From Methylobacterium sp. FF17 (GTDB taxonomy: Bacteria > Pseudomonadota > Alphaproteobacteria > Rhizobiales > Beijerinckiaceae), in NCBI RefSeq assembly GCF_025813715.1, contig NZ_CP107532.1, positions 2,728,001 to 2,792,000 of the forward strand: a stretch of 64,000 nt of DNA, read 5' to 3'. Shown in pieces: positions 46,080-55,720 of the stretch. The notes beneath the pieces were generated by a model, which was not told the origin of the DNA, did no database searches, and saw nothing but the letters and a program-made list of their open reading frames with translations. Position numbers and translations under genes: made by a program. The number at the start of each line of letters is the position of its first letter. Position 1 is the stretch's first letter.

Positions 46080-47057
46080 ATGGCAAGCGAGCACGACCAC
46101 GACGGACATGACCACGGCGACGGGCACCAGGGCGGGCATTCCCATGCGGGACACCGGCATGGCCCCGGCCATGCGCACGCCCCGGCAAGCTTCGGACGAG
46201 CCTTCGCCATCGGCATCGCCCTCAACGTCGGCTTCGTCGCCATCGAGGCGACCTATGGCGTCCTTGCCAACTCCGTGGCCCTACTCGCCGATGCGGGACA
46301 CAACCTGTCCGACGTGCTCGGCCTTCTGGTCGCCTGGGCCGCCACGGTCCTGGCCAAGCGTGCGCCGACCTCCCGCTACACTTACGGGATGAAGGGCTCG
46401 TCGATCCTGGCGGCGTTGTTCAACGGCGTCTTCCTGCTCGTCGCGGCCGGGGCCATCGCCTGGGAGGCGGTCCAGCGCTTCGGGCAGCCCGTGCCGGTCG
46501 CCGGAACGACTGTGATGGTCGTTGCGACCATCGGCATCGCCGTGAACGGCATCACCGCCTGGCTATTCGCCTCCGGTGCAAAGGGAGACATCAACATCAA
46601 GGGCGCCTTCCTTCACATGGCCGCGGACGCCGCCGTCTCCGCCGGCGTGGTCATCGCCGGCTTGGTGATCCTTTATACGGGGTGGACATGGATCGACCCG
46701 GTGGTGAGCCTGTGCATCGTGGCCGTCATCGTCTGGAGCACCTGGGGGCTCCTGAAAGACAGCCTCGTCATGTCCCTCGCCGCGGTGCCGCCGGGCATCG
46801 ACCCCGAAGCGGTGCGCCGCCATCTCCTGTCCCTGCCCGGCGTCGTCGCCCTGCACGACCTTCATATCTGGCCGATGAGCACCACAGAGACCGCGCTGAC
46901 CTCCCACCTCGTCATCCCCGCGGGACATCCCGGCGACGGGTTCCTGATGCAGGCCGCCAGTGAAATGAAGGACGAATTCGGGATCGGGCACACCACGCTC
47001 CAGGTCGAGACCAGCACGGACACCGCCTGCGCGCTCGCCTCCGACGCGGTCGTCTAG
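46080..47057 (+). CDS. czcD: Cation diffusion facilitator, CzcD/ZitB type
   Basis: 325-residue zinc/cobalt/cadmium:proton antiporter. A His-rich N-terminus (HDHDGHDHGDGHQGGHSH) precedes six TM helices. The zinc site residues are visible in TM2 (LLADAGHNLSDV) and TM5 (HMAADAAVSAGVV), both in the HxxxD form of Zn-selective CDFs. The cytoplasmic C-terminal domain contains VVALHDLHIWPMSTTETALT. A ZIP-like gene follows after 7 bases. Control by the divergent MerR regulator is inferred from the promoter. Confidence 0.94.
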   Translation: MASEHDHDGHDHGDGHQGGHSHAGHRHGPGHAHAPASFGRAFAIGIALNVGFVAIEATYGVLANSVALLADAGHNLSDVLGLLVAWAATVLAKRAPTSRYTYGMKGSSILAALFNGVFLLVAAGAIAWEAVQRFGQPVPVAGTTVMVVATIGIAVNGITAWLFASGAKGDINIKGAFLHMAADAAVSAGVVIAGLVILYTGWTWIDPVVSLCIVAVIVWSTWGLLKDSLVMSLAAVPPGIDPEAVRRHLLSLPGVVALHDLHIWPMSTTETALTSHLVIPAGHPGDGFLMQAASEMKDEFGIGHTTLQVETSTDTACALASDAVV

Positions 47058-47064
47058 GCCGGCC

Positions 47065-47751
47065 ATGCAGGCATGGACCTACACCCTGATCCCGGCTGCG
47101 GCGGCCATCGTCGGCGCCGCCGTCGCGGTCAACTTCCGGCCCGGCCCCGTCCTGGTCAGCGCCATCCAGCACTTCGCGGCGGGCGTCGTCTTCGCGGCCG
47201 CCGCCGGCGAGATCCTGCCGGACCTCAAGCACGCCGGCGCGCCATGGGCGACCCTGGCCGGCGGGGCCCTGGGCGTCGCCGCCATGCTGCTCGTCAAGAG
47301 CCTGGGCAGACGCGCGAAGGGGCCCGTCGGGTTGATGTCCGTCATGGCCATCGACATCCTGGTGGACGGCCTCGTCCTCGGCATCGCCTTCGCGGCGGGA
47401 GCCAAGGCGGGCCTCCTCCTTACGGTGGCGTTGACCATCGAGGTGCTCTTCCTCGGCCTGACTGTCGCCAACGAGCTCGGCGCCTCCGGCTCCTCGAAGG
47501 GCAAGGTGGTCGGCTTGACCGCGGGCATGGTGGTCCTGCTTCCGCTGGGGGCCTTGCTCGGTGGCCCCGTCGCCACCCTGTCGGCCACTGTCCAGGCCGG
47601 CTTCCTCGCCTTCGGGCTGATCGCACTGCTCTACCTTGTCACCGAGGAACTCCTGGTCGAGGCACATGAGGTCGAGGATCGCCCCTGGGTCACGGCGATG
47701 TTCTTCGCGGGCTTCCTGCTCCTGCTCCTGCTCGACCAGACCATGGGCTGA
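47065..47751 (+). CDS. ZIP-like metal transporter
   Basis: 228-residue membrane protein with about seven to eight helices. IQHFAAGVVFAAAAGEILPDL and AIDILVDGLVLGIAFAAG resemble the two ZIP metal-site helices, although the His-rich HN-xxx-E-H pattern of classical ZIP TM4 is replaced by DILVDG. VTEELLVEAHEVED carries further ligands. By fold it is ZIP-family; direction of transport is not readable and, given its coupling to an exporter gene, may differ from import. It is followed 12 bases later by the response regulator gene. Confidence 0.78.
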   Translation: MQAWTYTLIPAAAAIVGAAVAVNFRPGPVLVSAIQHFAAGVVFAAAAGEILPDLKHAGAPWATLAGGALGVAAMLLVKSLGRRAKGPVGLMSVMAIDILVDGLVLGIAFAAGAKAGLLLTVALTIEVLFLGLTVANELGASGSSKGKVVGLTAGMVVLLPLGALLGGPVATLSATVQAGFLAFGLIALLYLVTEELLVEAHEVEDRPWVTAMFFAGFLLLLLLDQTMG

Positions 47752-47763
47752 CCTGAGGAATCG

Positions 47764-48513
47764 ATGGTTCTCCAACCCGGCGAAAGCCCGCTTGGCGGTG
47801 ATACCGGCCACATCGTGCTCGTCGAGGACGATGACGGCCTGCGCATGCTCGTGACCCGCCTTCTCCGGGAGGCCGGCTATCGCGTCACCGGCTGCAGGAG
47901 CGCCATTGAGTTCTGGCGCGTCCTTCCAGCCGGTGGCATCGACCTTGTCCTGCTCGACGTGATGCTTCCGGGCGCCTCCGGCCTCGACCTGCTCCGGGCG
48001 TTGCGGGCCAAAAACACGGTTCCGGTGATCATGGTCAGCGCCCGAAACGAGGAGGCCGACCGGGTGCTCGGACTGGAACTCGGCGCCGACGACTACGTGG
48101 CCAAACCCTTCGGCCGCCCGGAACTGTTGGCCCGTGTCCGGGCCGTGCTTCGCCGCGCGGCAATCGCGGCGACATCGCCCTCGGCCCCGACATCGGAGAC
48201 CCTCGCCTTCGCTGGCTGGAGGCTCGACCTGCGCAGCCGATCGCTCCTGGATCCCGAGGGGGCGGCCGTCGACCTGTCCGGCGCGGAGTACGACCTCCTC
48301 TTGGTCTTCCTGGAGCACCCGGGACGTGTGCTGGGCCGCGAGATGATCCTCGAACTCTCCCGCGCCCGGCTCGGATCGCCCTCGGACCGCAGCGTCGATA
48401 CCCTTGTCAGCCGCCTGCGACGCAAGCTCGAACCGCCCGAGGGGCTGCCCGCGGTCATCAAGACCATCCGCGGTGCCGGCTACATGCTCGCCTCCAAGGT
48501 AGAGCGCGCGTGA
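47764..48513 (+). CDS. OmpR-family response regulator
   Basis: 249 residues: receiver domain with VEDDDGLRML acidic pair, LLDVMLPGASGLDLLR phospho-acceptor Asp (about residue 64) and VAKPFGRPELLARVR Lys; then a winged-helix DNA-binding domain (LSGAEYDLLLVFLEHPG, VDTLVSRLRRKLEPP, IRGAGYML). It overlaps the kinase gene by GTGA. Placement between metal transporters and module B suggests a Czc/Cus-type metal sensor system; its targets are unknown. Confidence 0.93.
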   Translation: MVLQPGESPLGGDTGHIVLVEDDDGLRMLVTRLLREAGYRVTGCRSAIEFWRVLPAGGIDLVLLDVMLPGASGLDLLRALRAKNTVPVIMVSARNEEADRVLGLELGADDYVAKPFGRPELLARVRAVLRRAAIAATSPSAPTSETLAFAGWRLDLRSRSLLDPEGAAVDLSGAEYDLLLVFLEHPGRVLGREMILELSRARLGSPSDRSVDTLVSRLRRKLEPPEGLPAVIKTIRGAGYMLASKVERA

Positions 48514-49838
48514 GCCGCCTCGCTCTGCTGGCCCGTAGCCTCGAAGCCCGAACGGTCGCCGTCCTGCTCCTGGCCATACTCACCGTCCACGGCGGGGCCT
48601 TGCTGCTCTACCGCCAGTCCGCGGCGGCCGCGGCGGACGATGCGTTCGCGCGCCAGGTCGCCAACCAACTCACCCTGGCGCGCGAGGCGGTGCTGAGGCG
48701 TCCTTCGTCCGAACGTGACGCCGAAGCGAAGGCTCTCTCGTCCCCACATTTCGAGCTGGGCTGGTCCAAAACCTCGCCGCTGCGCCAGGACCAAGCCGGA
48801 GACCCGGCGATGTGGTCGCTGAGATCCCGGATGGTCGCATCGGAGCCGAGCCTCGGACCCGGGCTCGCCCTGGCCATGGGCGGCGGCGGCGAGGCCATCC
48901 ACGAGGAGGATCTCGCTGGTGCGCTGGCGCTCGTTGACGGAAGCTTCCTGACCTTCCACTCGGCCCATGCACCGAGCCTCGCCAGGCTTGGATCGTGGGC
49001 CTATCTCGCGACGGCGATGGCCATCCTCGTCGGCGTCGCCGCCGTCGTCCTGATCCACCGGATCGCAGGACCACTGCGCGACCTAACCCGCGCCACGGGG
49101 GAGATCGGACATGGCAAAGTCGTCCCCGTCCGGGAGGCCGGCCCCGACGAGACCCGCGAGATCGCCCGGGCCCTCAACGCGATGCAGGAGCGCATCCATC
49201 GCTTGGTGACGGAACGGACCCAGGCCCTGGCGGCCGTCTCCCATGACCTTCGCACGCCGATCGCTCGGCTTCGCCTGCGCCTCGACGGACTGCCTGAGGG
49301 ACAGGAATTCCGGGGGATGGGCTCGGACCTCGACGAGATGCAGGCCATGGTCGATTCGACCTTGGCGTACCTCCGGGGCGACGCAGATCCCGAGCCGCGC
49401 CAGGTCACCAACGTCGCGAGCATCCTGATGAGCATCGCCGACGCGTCCTCGGATGCCGGACGCGACGTTTCCTATACCGGGCCTGGTCGCGCCCTCGCGA
49501 CCGTGCGCCCAGTCGCCTTGCGGCGCGCACTCGACAACGTCGTCGACAACGCGGTGCGTTACGGTACCCGTGCCTGCGTCTCGCTCGCGGTGGACGTGGG
49601 GGAACTCCTGCTGACCGTCGAGGACGACGGTCCTGGCATCGCGCCCGACGAGGTTGCGAAAGCCTTCGAGCCGTTCACACGGCTTGAGGCGTCCAGGAAC
49701 CGCAATACCGGCGGCACGGGGCTCGGCCTCACCATCGCCCGCCGGATCGTCGAGGCGGAGGGAGGTCGCATCGTTCTGGGTAACCGGGCGGAGGGCGGGC
49801 TACGGGTGCAGATCTCCCTACCGCGCAGCAATCGCTGA
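48510..49838 (+). CDS. Sensor histidine kinase
   Basis: 442-residue inner-membrane kinase from a GTG start: TM1 (TVAVLLLAILTVHGGALLLY), a periplasmic sensor of about 120 residues, TM2 (ATAMAILVGVAAVVLIH), HAMP, HisKA with AVSHDLRTPIARLRLRL and an HATPase domain with DNVVDNAVRYG, VEDDGPGIAPDE and GGTGLGLTIARRI. All catalytic boxes are intact. Its periplasmic part has few His or Cys, so the ligand is uncertain; PhoQ/EnvZ-like proteins share this layout. Partner is the response regulator it overlaps. Confidence 0.92.
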   Translation: MSRLALLARSLEARTVAVLLLAILTVHGGALLLYRQSAAAAADDAFARQVANQLTLAREAVLRRPSSERDAEAKALSSPHFELGWSKTSPLRQDQAGDPAMWSLRSRMVASEPSLGPGLALAMGGGGEAIHEEDLAGALALVDGSFLTFHSAHAPSLARLGSWAYLATAMAILVGVAAVVLIHRIAGPLRDLTRATGEIGHGKVVPVREAGPDETREIARALNAMQERIHRLVTERTQALAAVSHDLRTPIARLRLRLDGLPEGQEFRGMGSDLDEMQAMVDSTLAYLRGDADPEPRQVTNVASILMSIADASSDAGRDVSYTGPGRALATVRPVALRRALDNVVDNAVRYGTRACVSLAVDVGELLLTVEDDGPGIAPDEVAKAFEPFTRLEASRNRNTGGTGLGLTIARRIVEAEGGRIVLGNRAEGGLRVQISLPRSNR

Positions 49839-49937
49839 CACACTTCGTCACGAACCAGGCGACCGGCAGACAAACGGGGTCGCTATCTCAAGTCTCGAAG
49901 CGGCCCGTTCGGCCGTCGGACCCCGGAGACAAGCACC

Positions 49938-50195
49938 ATGAAGCGTACCGTCGTCGCCATTCTCACCGCTGGCCTGCTGGCAGGCCTCTCGGCTCCCGCC
50001 TTTGCCGCCGAGGACGGACATGGGAATGCGTCCAATCCCGAACGCGCCGTTCCGAACACCGGCGGCGTCTCAGGAGGGCCCGCCCATCGGGACGATCCGC
50101 GCGTGAGCGAGGCCCGCGAGATCGGCAAGGACGGCAAGCCGGTCCACTCCGACAAGGACGGGCACGCCCACGGTCATTCCCACGACAAGAAATAA
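49938..50195 (+). CDS. Small exported His-rich protein with GGVSGGPAH motif
   Basis: 85 residues: signal peptide (TVVAILTAGLLAGLSAPAFA), then HGNASNPERAVPNTGGVSGGPAH (motif part GGVSGGPAHRDDP) and a His/Asp/Lys tail HSDKDGHAHGHSHDKK. It is the module B counterpart of the gene at 34951, which has GGTSGGPAHDA but a shorter His tail. Follows the two-component genes after about 100 bases. Probable metal-binding exported protein, function unknown. Confidence 0.72.
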   Translation: MKRTVVAILTAGLLAGLSAPAFAAEDGHGNASNPERAVPNTGGVSGGPAHRDDPRVSEAREIGKDGKPVHSDKDGHAHGHSHDKK

Positions 50196-50233
50196 CAACG
50201 GCGGCAAGCCAGAGCGACCGTGAGGACGCGCCA

Positions 50234-50365
50234 ATGCGAATGTTACCCCTCCTGGTCGTGTTCGCGTTGTTGGCCACCGGTATCGGCTGTGCCCTTGCGG
50301 CGAACGGCCGATCCGTTCCCGCCCACAACCTTCGCGGTGCGATAGTGCCCCCTCTCGTACCGTGA
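50234..50365 (+). CDS. Putative 43-residue exported peptide
   Basis: ATG at 50234 with GTGAGG upstream encodes a hydrophobic start (MLPLLVVFALLATGIGCALA) and a short tail ending GAIVPPLVP. The shape is a signal peptide, perhaps a lipoprotein because of the IGCA lipobox, with a small mature part. It sits between two module B genes. No homologue is recognised, and chance cannot be excluded. Confidence 0.4.
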   Translation: MRMLPLLVVFALLATGIGCALAANGRSVPAHNLRGAIVPPLVP

Positions 50366-50484
50366 AGCGCCCGTCCCGATGGAACCGTCGGGGCGGGCAC
50401 CGCCAACCTTCGGATGCCGGCCGGATCCCGAGGAGGCGATGACACGCTGCGCCCGAACCCAAGATGTGGTATCGACTTCAAGCC

Positions 50485-50859
50485 ATGGCCTTCACCTCGC
50501 TTCCTTCGCGGCTGCTCACCATGATCCTCCGGATCATGGTTCTCGTCGCCTTGGCGCCGGTCGTGGGCCTCGGGCACTCCGGGCACGACCACTCAACCGA
50601 GCGAAGCGCTCCCGCGGAATACGCCGCGGTTCCGGACCACGCTGCGACCGAGATGCCGGCCGGTAAGGCGCACGACGACCAAGCCGCCGCTACGGATGCA
50701 TGTTCGGGCTGCGGCTCCTGCCAAGCCTTCGTGACGCAAGCCTCCGACACTGCGCGCGGCGTCTGGGGAAAAGCCGGGTGCGTGGCGTCGGGACCGGATC
50801 TGGCCCTTCCGAGCGTGGTCCCGGAGACGCTACCCGAGCCTCCTCGATCCTTCGCATGA
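50485..50859 (+). CDS. Exported His/Cys-rich protein heading copper module B
   Basis: 124 residues: hydrophobic signal (LTMILRIMVLVALAPVVGLG), His-containing HSGHDHSTERS, then DACSGCGSCQAFV with a CxxCxxC block. It occupies the place of the 28938 gene in module A, directly before the fused adaptor, but has fewer cysteines. The start is uncertain (50464 or 50485) since no ribosome site is clear; a good GGAGG site upstream serves a different frame that lacks any coding signature. Probable periplasmic metal binder. Confidence 0.65.
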   Translation: MAFTSLPSRLLTMILRIMVLVALAPVVGLGHSGHDHSTERSAPAEYAAVPDHAATEMPAGKAHDDQAAATDACSGCGSCQAFVTQASDTARGVWGKAGCVASGPDLALPSVVPETLPEPPRSFA

Positions 50860-50937
50860 GACGCGCGCGCCGACGCGCCTGACGCCGCCTCCCACTCGGA
50901 TGCGGCGAATGTCCCATACGAGAAGGCTTGCATCGCG

Positions 50938-52656
50938 ATGAAGACCCGGCTTCCGGCTGCCCTTGCGGCGGCGGTCCTTACGTTCGGTTTGTGGTCGGTG
51001 GCGCCCCGGGCGCACGAAGGCCACGACCATGGCGACGAGGCCAAGTCCGCCCCCGCCGCCAACGCCCCAAGAGGCACGTCGTCGACGGATACGCTCGAAT
51101 TGGTCGCCGTCGCCCGCAACGGCACCGTGTCGGTGTTCGTCGACCGGGTTGGCACCAATGAACCGGTGACGGACGCGGCCGTGACCGCGGAAACGCCAGA
51201 GGGGACCACGGAGGTCGCGGTGGCGCCCGACGGCAGCTACCGTCTCGACGCCCATTGGAGCGAGAAGCCGGGCGAGTACGACGTCCTGTTCACCGTCAAG
51301 ACGGGCGGAACCTCCGACGTTTTCCCAGTCACACTGAACGTTCCCGACCTGCCCGCGCCCGAGGCCAGCGGAGGGGCCTCGGCATGGGCGACCGGGCTGG
51401 CCGTCGCCCATGACTTCCGGCAGCACCTCGGACAGGCCGACCCGCTCCCGATGATCATCGGCGGCGTCGGCTTCCTGCTGGGAGTGGCGGTGACGCTGCT
51501 GATCCGAGGTCGGCGGCTCGTTCCCGCCCTCGGAATCCTGGTCCTCGCCGCCGCGCTGCTGTTCGGGCCGCCCGCCTTCGCCCATGAAGGGCACGACCAC
51601 GGCGGCGAGGGCTCACAGAAGGGAGCGGGCACGCCGATGGCGACAATGGGCGCCCAGGATTTGGCCCAGCGCATGCCGGATGGCTCGGTGTTCGTGCCTA
51701 AGCCGACCCAACGCATTCTGACCGTCCGGACCATCGTCACGGCGTCCGACGTGCTGGCCCGCACCACGGAGTTGCCGGGCCGGATCATCGCCGACCCCAA
51801 CGGAAGCGGAGTGGTCCAGTCCTCCGTCGGCGGGCGCCTCTCGCCGCCGCCGTCCAACGCATTTCCGCGTCTTGGGACGCGGGTGAAGAAGGGTGAGGTG
51901 CTAGCGACCGTAACCCCGCCCGTCCAGGCGGTGGACGTCTCCGACATGCGACAGCGCCAGGGGGAGCTGGACCAGCAGATCACCATCATGGAACGCCGCG
52001 TCGAACGCTTCCGGAAGCTGGCGCCGGGCGGCTCGGTCTCGCAGGTCCAGCTGGACGACGCGCAGGCCGAGCTGAAGGGTCTGATGGACCGTCGTGCCGC
52101 CCTGGATGGCGTCCGCCAGCAGCCCGAGGCCCTGGTCGCGCCCGTCTCCGGCGTCGTCGCCGAGGCCAACGCGGTGGCCGGGCAGATGGCGAACCCGGGT
52201 GCGATGGTCTTCCACATCGTCGACCCCGCCCGGCTCTGGATCGAGGCGCTGAGCTTCGACGCACTCGCGAGCACCCAGGACGCCACGGCCCGCCTCGCCG
52301 ACGGCCGGATGCTGACGCTGAAGTACATGGGTGCGGGCCTCGCCGACCGAAGCCAGGCGGTTCCGATGCACTTCGCCGTGCAGAACGCACCGGCCGAACT
52401 GCGCACGGGTCAGTTCGTCACGGTGCTGGCGGCGACCGACACCCAGCAGAAGGGCTTGGCCCTGCCGCGCGTCAGCGTGGTCCGCGGCTCGAACGGGCAG
52501 AACATCGTCTACGAGCACACGCAGCCCGAGCGCTTCGAACCGCGCGAGGTGCAGGTCGAGCCCCTCGATGCCGCCCGCGTGCTGGTCGTGTCGGGGGTTG
52601 GCCCAGGCAAGCGCATCGTGACCCAGGGCGCCGAACTCCTCAACCAGGTCCGCTGA
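50938..52656 (+). CDS. RND adaptor with fused N-terminal Ig-like domain and membrane hairpin (module B)
   Basis: 572 residues with the same unusual plan as 29502: signal peptide, HEGHDHGDE, a beta domain (ELVAVARNGTVSVFVDRV), two helices (IIGGVGFLLGVAVTLLIRG; ALGILVLAAALLFGPPAFA), HEGHDHGGEG and a complete adaptor (DGSVFVPKPTQRILTVR to GAELLNQVR). Long identical blocks with the module A protein, such as SSVGGRLSPP and DVSDMRQRQGELDQQI, show duplication. The pump gene starts 13 bases downstream. Confidence 0.88.
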   Translation: MKTRLPAALAAAVLTFGLWSVAPRAHEGHDHGDEAKSAPAANAPRGTSSTDTLELVAVARNGTVSVFVDRVGTNEPVTDAAVTAETPEGTTEVAVAPDGSYRLDAHWSEKPGEYDVLFTVKTGGTSDVFPVTLNVPDLPAPEASGGASAWATGLAVAHDFRQHLGQADPLPMIIGGVGFLLGVAVTLLIRGRRLVPALGILVLAAALLFGPPAFAHEGHDHGGEGSQKGAGTPMATMGAQDLAQRMPDGSVFVPKPTQRILTVRTIVTASDVLARTTELPGRIIADPNGSGVVQSSVGGRLSPPPSNAFPRLGTRVKKGEVLATVTPPVQAVDVSDMRQRQGELDQQITIMERRVERFRKLAPGGSVSQVQLDDAQAELKGLMDRRAALDGVRQQPEALVAPVSGVVAEANAVAGQMANPGAMVFHIVDPARLWIEALSFDALASTQDATARLADGRMLTLKYMGAGLADRSQAVPMHFAVQNAPAELRTGQFVTVLAATDTQQKGLALPRVSVVRGSNGQNIVYEHTQPERFEPREVQVEPLDAARVLVVSGVGPGKRIVTQGAELLNQVR

Positions 52657-52669
52657 GGGAACCGGCGCC

Positions 52670-55600
52670 ATGTTCACCTTCCTCGTCACGCAATCCCTGC
52701 GGAACCGCCTCGTCGTCCTCGCCATCGCCGCCGTGCTTGTCGTCTACGGAGCGTTCACCGCGGTCCGGCTACCTGTCGACGTCTTCCCGGACCTAAACCG
52801 GCCCACCGTCACCATCATGACCGAGGCGGAAGGCCTCGCCCCGCAGGAAGTCGAGCAGCTCGTCACCTTCCCGCTGGAGACGCAGATGAACGGGCTGCCG
52901 GGCGTGGCCCGTGTCCGCTCCGTCTCCGGGGTCGGCTTGTCGGTCATCTACGTCGAGTTCGATTGGAACACGGAGATCTACCGCAACCGCCAGCAGGTCT
53001 CCGAACGCCTCGCGATGGCCCGCTCGCAGCTGCCCCCCACGGTCAGCCCGATGATGGGCCCGATCTCCTCAATCATGGGGCAGATCGTGATGGTGGCGGT
53101 GACTGGCGACACCGTGTCGGCCATGCAACTGCGCGAGATCGCGGACTTCACGATCCGGCCGCGCATCCTCTCCATCCCCGGCGTCGCCCAGGTCATCCCC
53201 ATGGGCGGCGAGGTGCGCCAGTTCCGGGTGGCGCCCCAGCCGACGGCCCTGCGTGCACTTGGGGTCACCCATGGCCAGCTGGAGACGGCGTTGGCGCAGT
53301 TCGGCGTCAACACCGGCGGCGGCTTCACGGACCAGTACGCCCGGGAGTACCTCATCCGGAACCTCAGCCGGACGATGAACCTCGACGATTTACGCAACAT
53401 GGTCGTGGCGACGGTCGAGAAGAAGCCGGTCTTCCTCCGCCAGGTCGCCGAGGTGTCGTTCGCGGCCAAGGTCAAGCGCGGCGACGCCGGTTACATGGGC
53501 GCGCCCGCCGTCGTGGTCTCGGTCGAGAAGCAGCCGGGCGTCGACACCGTGCAGCTCACCGCCGCGGTGGAGAGCGCGCTCAAGGACATCACCGCCTCCC
53601 TGCCGAAGGGCGTCCGGACCACCGCCATATCGCTCACCGCGATCCCCGTCTCGATCCTTGCCACCGCCGTAATCTTCCACTTCGCCGGGCTGTCAATCAA
53701 CACGATGACCCTGGGCGGCCTCGCCATCGCCATCGGCGAGCTCGTCGACGATGCCGTGGTCGACGTCGAGAACATCTTCCGGCGGCTTCGGGAGAACCGG
53801 GCCGAGGGCAACCCGCGCTCGGTCTTCGACGTGGTGGTCGCGGCCTCCCAGGAGGTGCGCTCGGGCATCGTCTACGCGACCATGGTCATCGTTCTGGTGT
53901 TCGTGCCGCTGTTCGCCCTGTCGGGCATCGAGGGGCGCCTCTTCGCGCCGCTCGGCCAAGCCTACATCATCTCGATCCTGGCGAGCCTCGTCGTCTCGAT
54001 CACCCTGACCCCCGTGATGGCCTACTATCTCCTCCCGGGCCTCAAGCGCCTCGACGAGCACGAGAGCGGCCTGATCCGGGTGCTCAAGCGGGGCGTGGCC
54101 GCGATGCTGCGCCCGGCCCTACGCCACGGTCGCCCGATCATGTTTCTGGCCGCCCTGGCAGTGGCCTGCGCCGGCCTGGCGGCGACGTTCCTCCCGCGGG
54201 CGTTCCTGCCCCCGTTCAACGAGGGCTCGTTCACGGTCAACATGACCTTCAATCCGGGCATCTCGCTCAGCGAAAGCAACCGGGTCGGGCTGGCGGCGGA
54301 GCGGATGCTGCTGGACATCCCCGACGTGCTCTCCATCGGACGCCGCACCGGCCGGGCCGAGCTCGACGAGCATGCCGAGGGCGTCCATTCCTCGGACCTG
54401 GAGATCGACCTGAAGGCGGGTGCTCGTTCGAAGGCTGAGCTCGTCGCCGATATCCGGAGCCGGCTGGCGGTGCTGCCTGTCAACGTCAACGTGGGCCAGC
54501 CGATCTCGCACCGCCTCGACCACATGCTCTCGGGCGTTCGGGCCGAGATCGCCCTCAAGGTCTTCGGGGAGGACCTCGACACCCTGCGCACCATTGCCGA
54601 GGACCTGCGCCGGCGCATGGCCGGCATCCCCGGGATCGCCGACCTGCAGGTCGAGAAGCAGGTGCTGATCCCGCAGCTGGAGATCCGGGTCGACTACGCC
54701 CGGGCCGCCCTTTACGGGGTGCAGCCCGCGGCCTTGGTGGAGCAGCTGAGCCGCCTCTCGAACGGCCAGGTCGTCTCTCGGGTCGTCGACGGCTATCGTC
54801 GCTTCGACGTCGTCATGCGACTGTCCGATGCGCAGCGAACCACCCAGCGCCTTGGCGACCTTCTCATCGAGACACCGTCCGGCTGGGTTCCGGCGCGGCA
54901 GATCGCCGACATCCGGGAGACGGACGGACCGAACCAAATCCTGCGCGAGAACGCGCGGCGCCGGATCGTTGTGCAGGCCAACACCGCGGCGGGCGCCGAC
55001 ATGGGCAAGGTCGTGGCCGGCATCAGGGAGCAACTCGCTGCCGCCAACCTGCCAAACGGCTACGTCGCGAGCCTGGAAGGCTCGTTCCAGGCCCAGGCCG
55101 AGGCCGGCCGCACCATCGGGTTGCTCTCGCTGCTGTCGCTGGCGCTGGTGTTCACGCTCCTGTTCAGCCGCTACCGCTCGGTGGTCCTCACCCTGATCAT
55201 CCTGGGCAGCATCCCGCTCGCCCTGATCGGCTCCGTGGCGGCGCTCTGGATCGCCGGGCAGCCCCTTTCGGTCGCCTCGATGATCGGGTTCATCACCCTG
55301 ACCGGCATCGCGACGCGCAACGGCATCCTAAAGATCAGCCACTGGCTCAACCTCGCCATCCAGGAAGGGCTGCCCTTCGGACCCGAACTTGTCATCCGCG
55401 GCAGCCTTGAGCGGCTGACACCGGTCCTGATGACCGCACTTTCAGCCGGGGTCGCGCTCGCACCGCTGCTGATCGGCGCGGACGCGCCGGGCAAGGAGAT
55501 CCTGCACCCGGTCGCGGTGACGATCTTCGGCGGCCTGATCAGCGCCACCCTGCTCGATACGGTCCTTACGCCGATCCTGTTCCTGACCTTCGGCCACAAG

Positions 55601-55684
55601 CCCCTGGAGCGCCTGCGCGCCGAGGCCATCGCAGCTCCTCCCTCCGAAGGCATCCGCCGCACCACCCCGGTGGAAGCTTTCTGA
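52670..55684 (+). CDS. RND heavy-metal efflux pump (module B), missing TM2
   Basis: 1004-residue paralogue of the module A pump (31254), sharing [11 protein letters not shown] at the start, [19 protein letters not shown] in TM4 and PVEAF at the end. Near residue 313 the chain jumps from TASLPKGV straight to [12 protein letters not shown]. The module A protein has about 42 extra residues there, including the end of the first periplasmic domain and all of TM2. The frame is kept and no stop is present. Loss of TM2 should invert or wreck the fold of what follows, so this pump is probably inactive or highly altered. Confidence 0.85.
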   Translation: MFTFLVTQSLRNRLVVLAIAAVLVVYGAFTAVRLPVDVFPDLNRPTVTIMTEAEGLAPQEVEQLVTFPLETQMNGLPGVARVRSVSGVGLSVIYVEFDWNTEIYRNRQQVSERLAMARSQLPPTVSPMMGPISSIMGQIVMVAVTGDTVSAMQLREIADFTIRPRILSIPGVAQVIPMGGEVRQFRVAPQPTALRALGVTHGQLETALAQFGVNTGGGFTDQYAREYLIRNLSRTMNLDDLRNMVVATVEKKPVFLRQVAEVSFAAKVKRGDAGYMGAPAVVVSVEKQPGVDTVQLTAAVESALKDITASLPKGVRTTAISLTAIPVSILATAVIFHFAGLSINTMTLGGLAIAIGELVDDAVVDVENIFRRLRENRAEGNPRSVFDVVVAASQEVRSGIVYATMVIVLVFVPLFALSGIEGRLFAPLGQAYIISILASLVVSITLTPVMAYYLLPGLKRLDEHESGLIRVLKRGVAAMLRPALRHGRPIMFLAALAVACAGLAATFLPRAFLPPFNEGSFTVNMTFNPGISLSESNRVGLAAERMLLDIPDVLSIGRRTGRAELDEHAEGVHSSDLEIDLKAGARSKAELVADIRSRLAVLPVNVNVGQPISHRLDHMLSGVRAEIALKVFGEDLDTLRTIAEDLRRRMAGIPGIADLQVEKQVLIPQLEIRVDYARAALYGVQPAALVEQLSRLSNGQVVSRVVDGYRRFDVVMRLSDAQRTTQRLGDLLIETPSGWVPARQIADIRETDGPNQILRENARRRIVVQANTAAGADMGKVVAGIREQLAAANLPNGYVASLEGSFQAQAEAGRTIGLLSLLSLALVFTLLFSRYRSVVLTLIILGSIPLALIGSVAALWIAGQPLSVASMIGFITLTGIATRNGILKISHWLNLAIQEGLPFGPELVIRGSLERLTPVLMTALSAGVALAPLLIGADAPGKEILHPVAVTIFGGLISATLLDTVLTPILFLTFGHKPLERLRAEAIAAPPSEGIRRTTPVEAF

Positions 55685-55720
55685 GCCCGAACCCTCAACC
55701 CGAAGGAAAGGATTTTTCCG

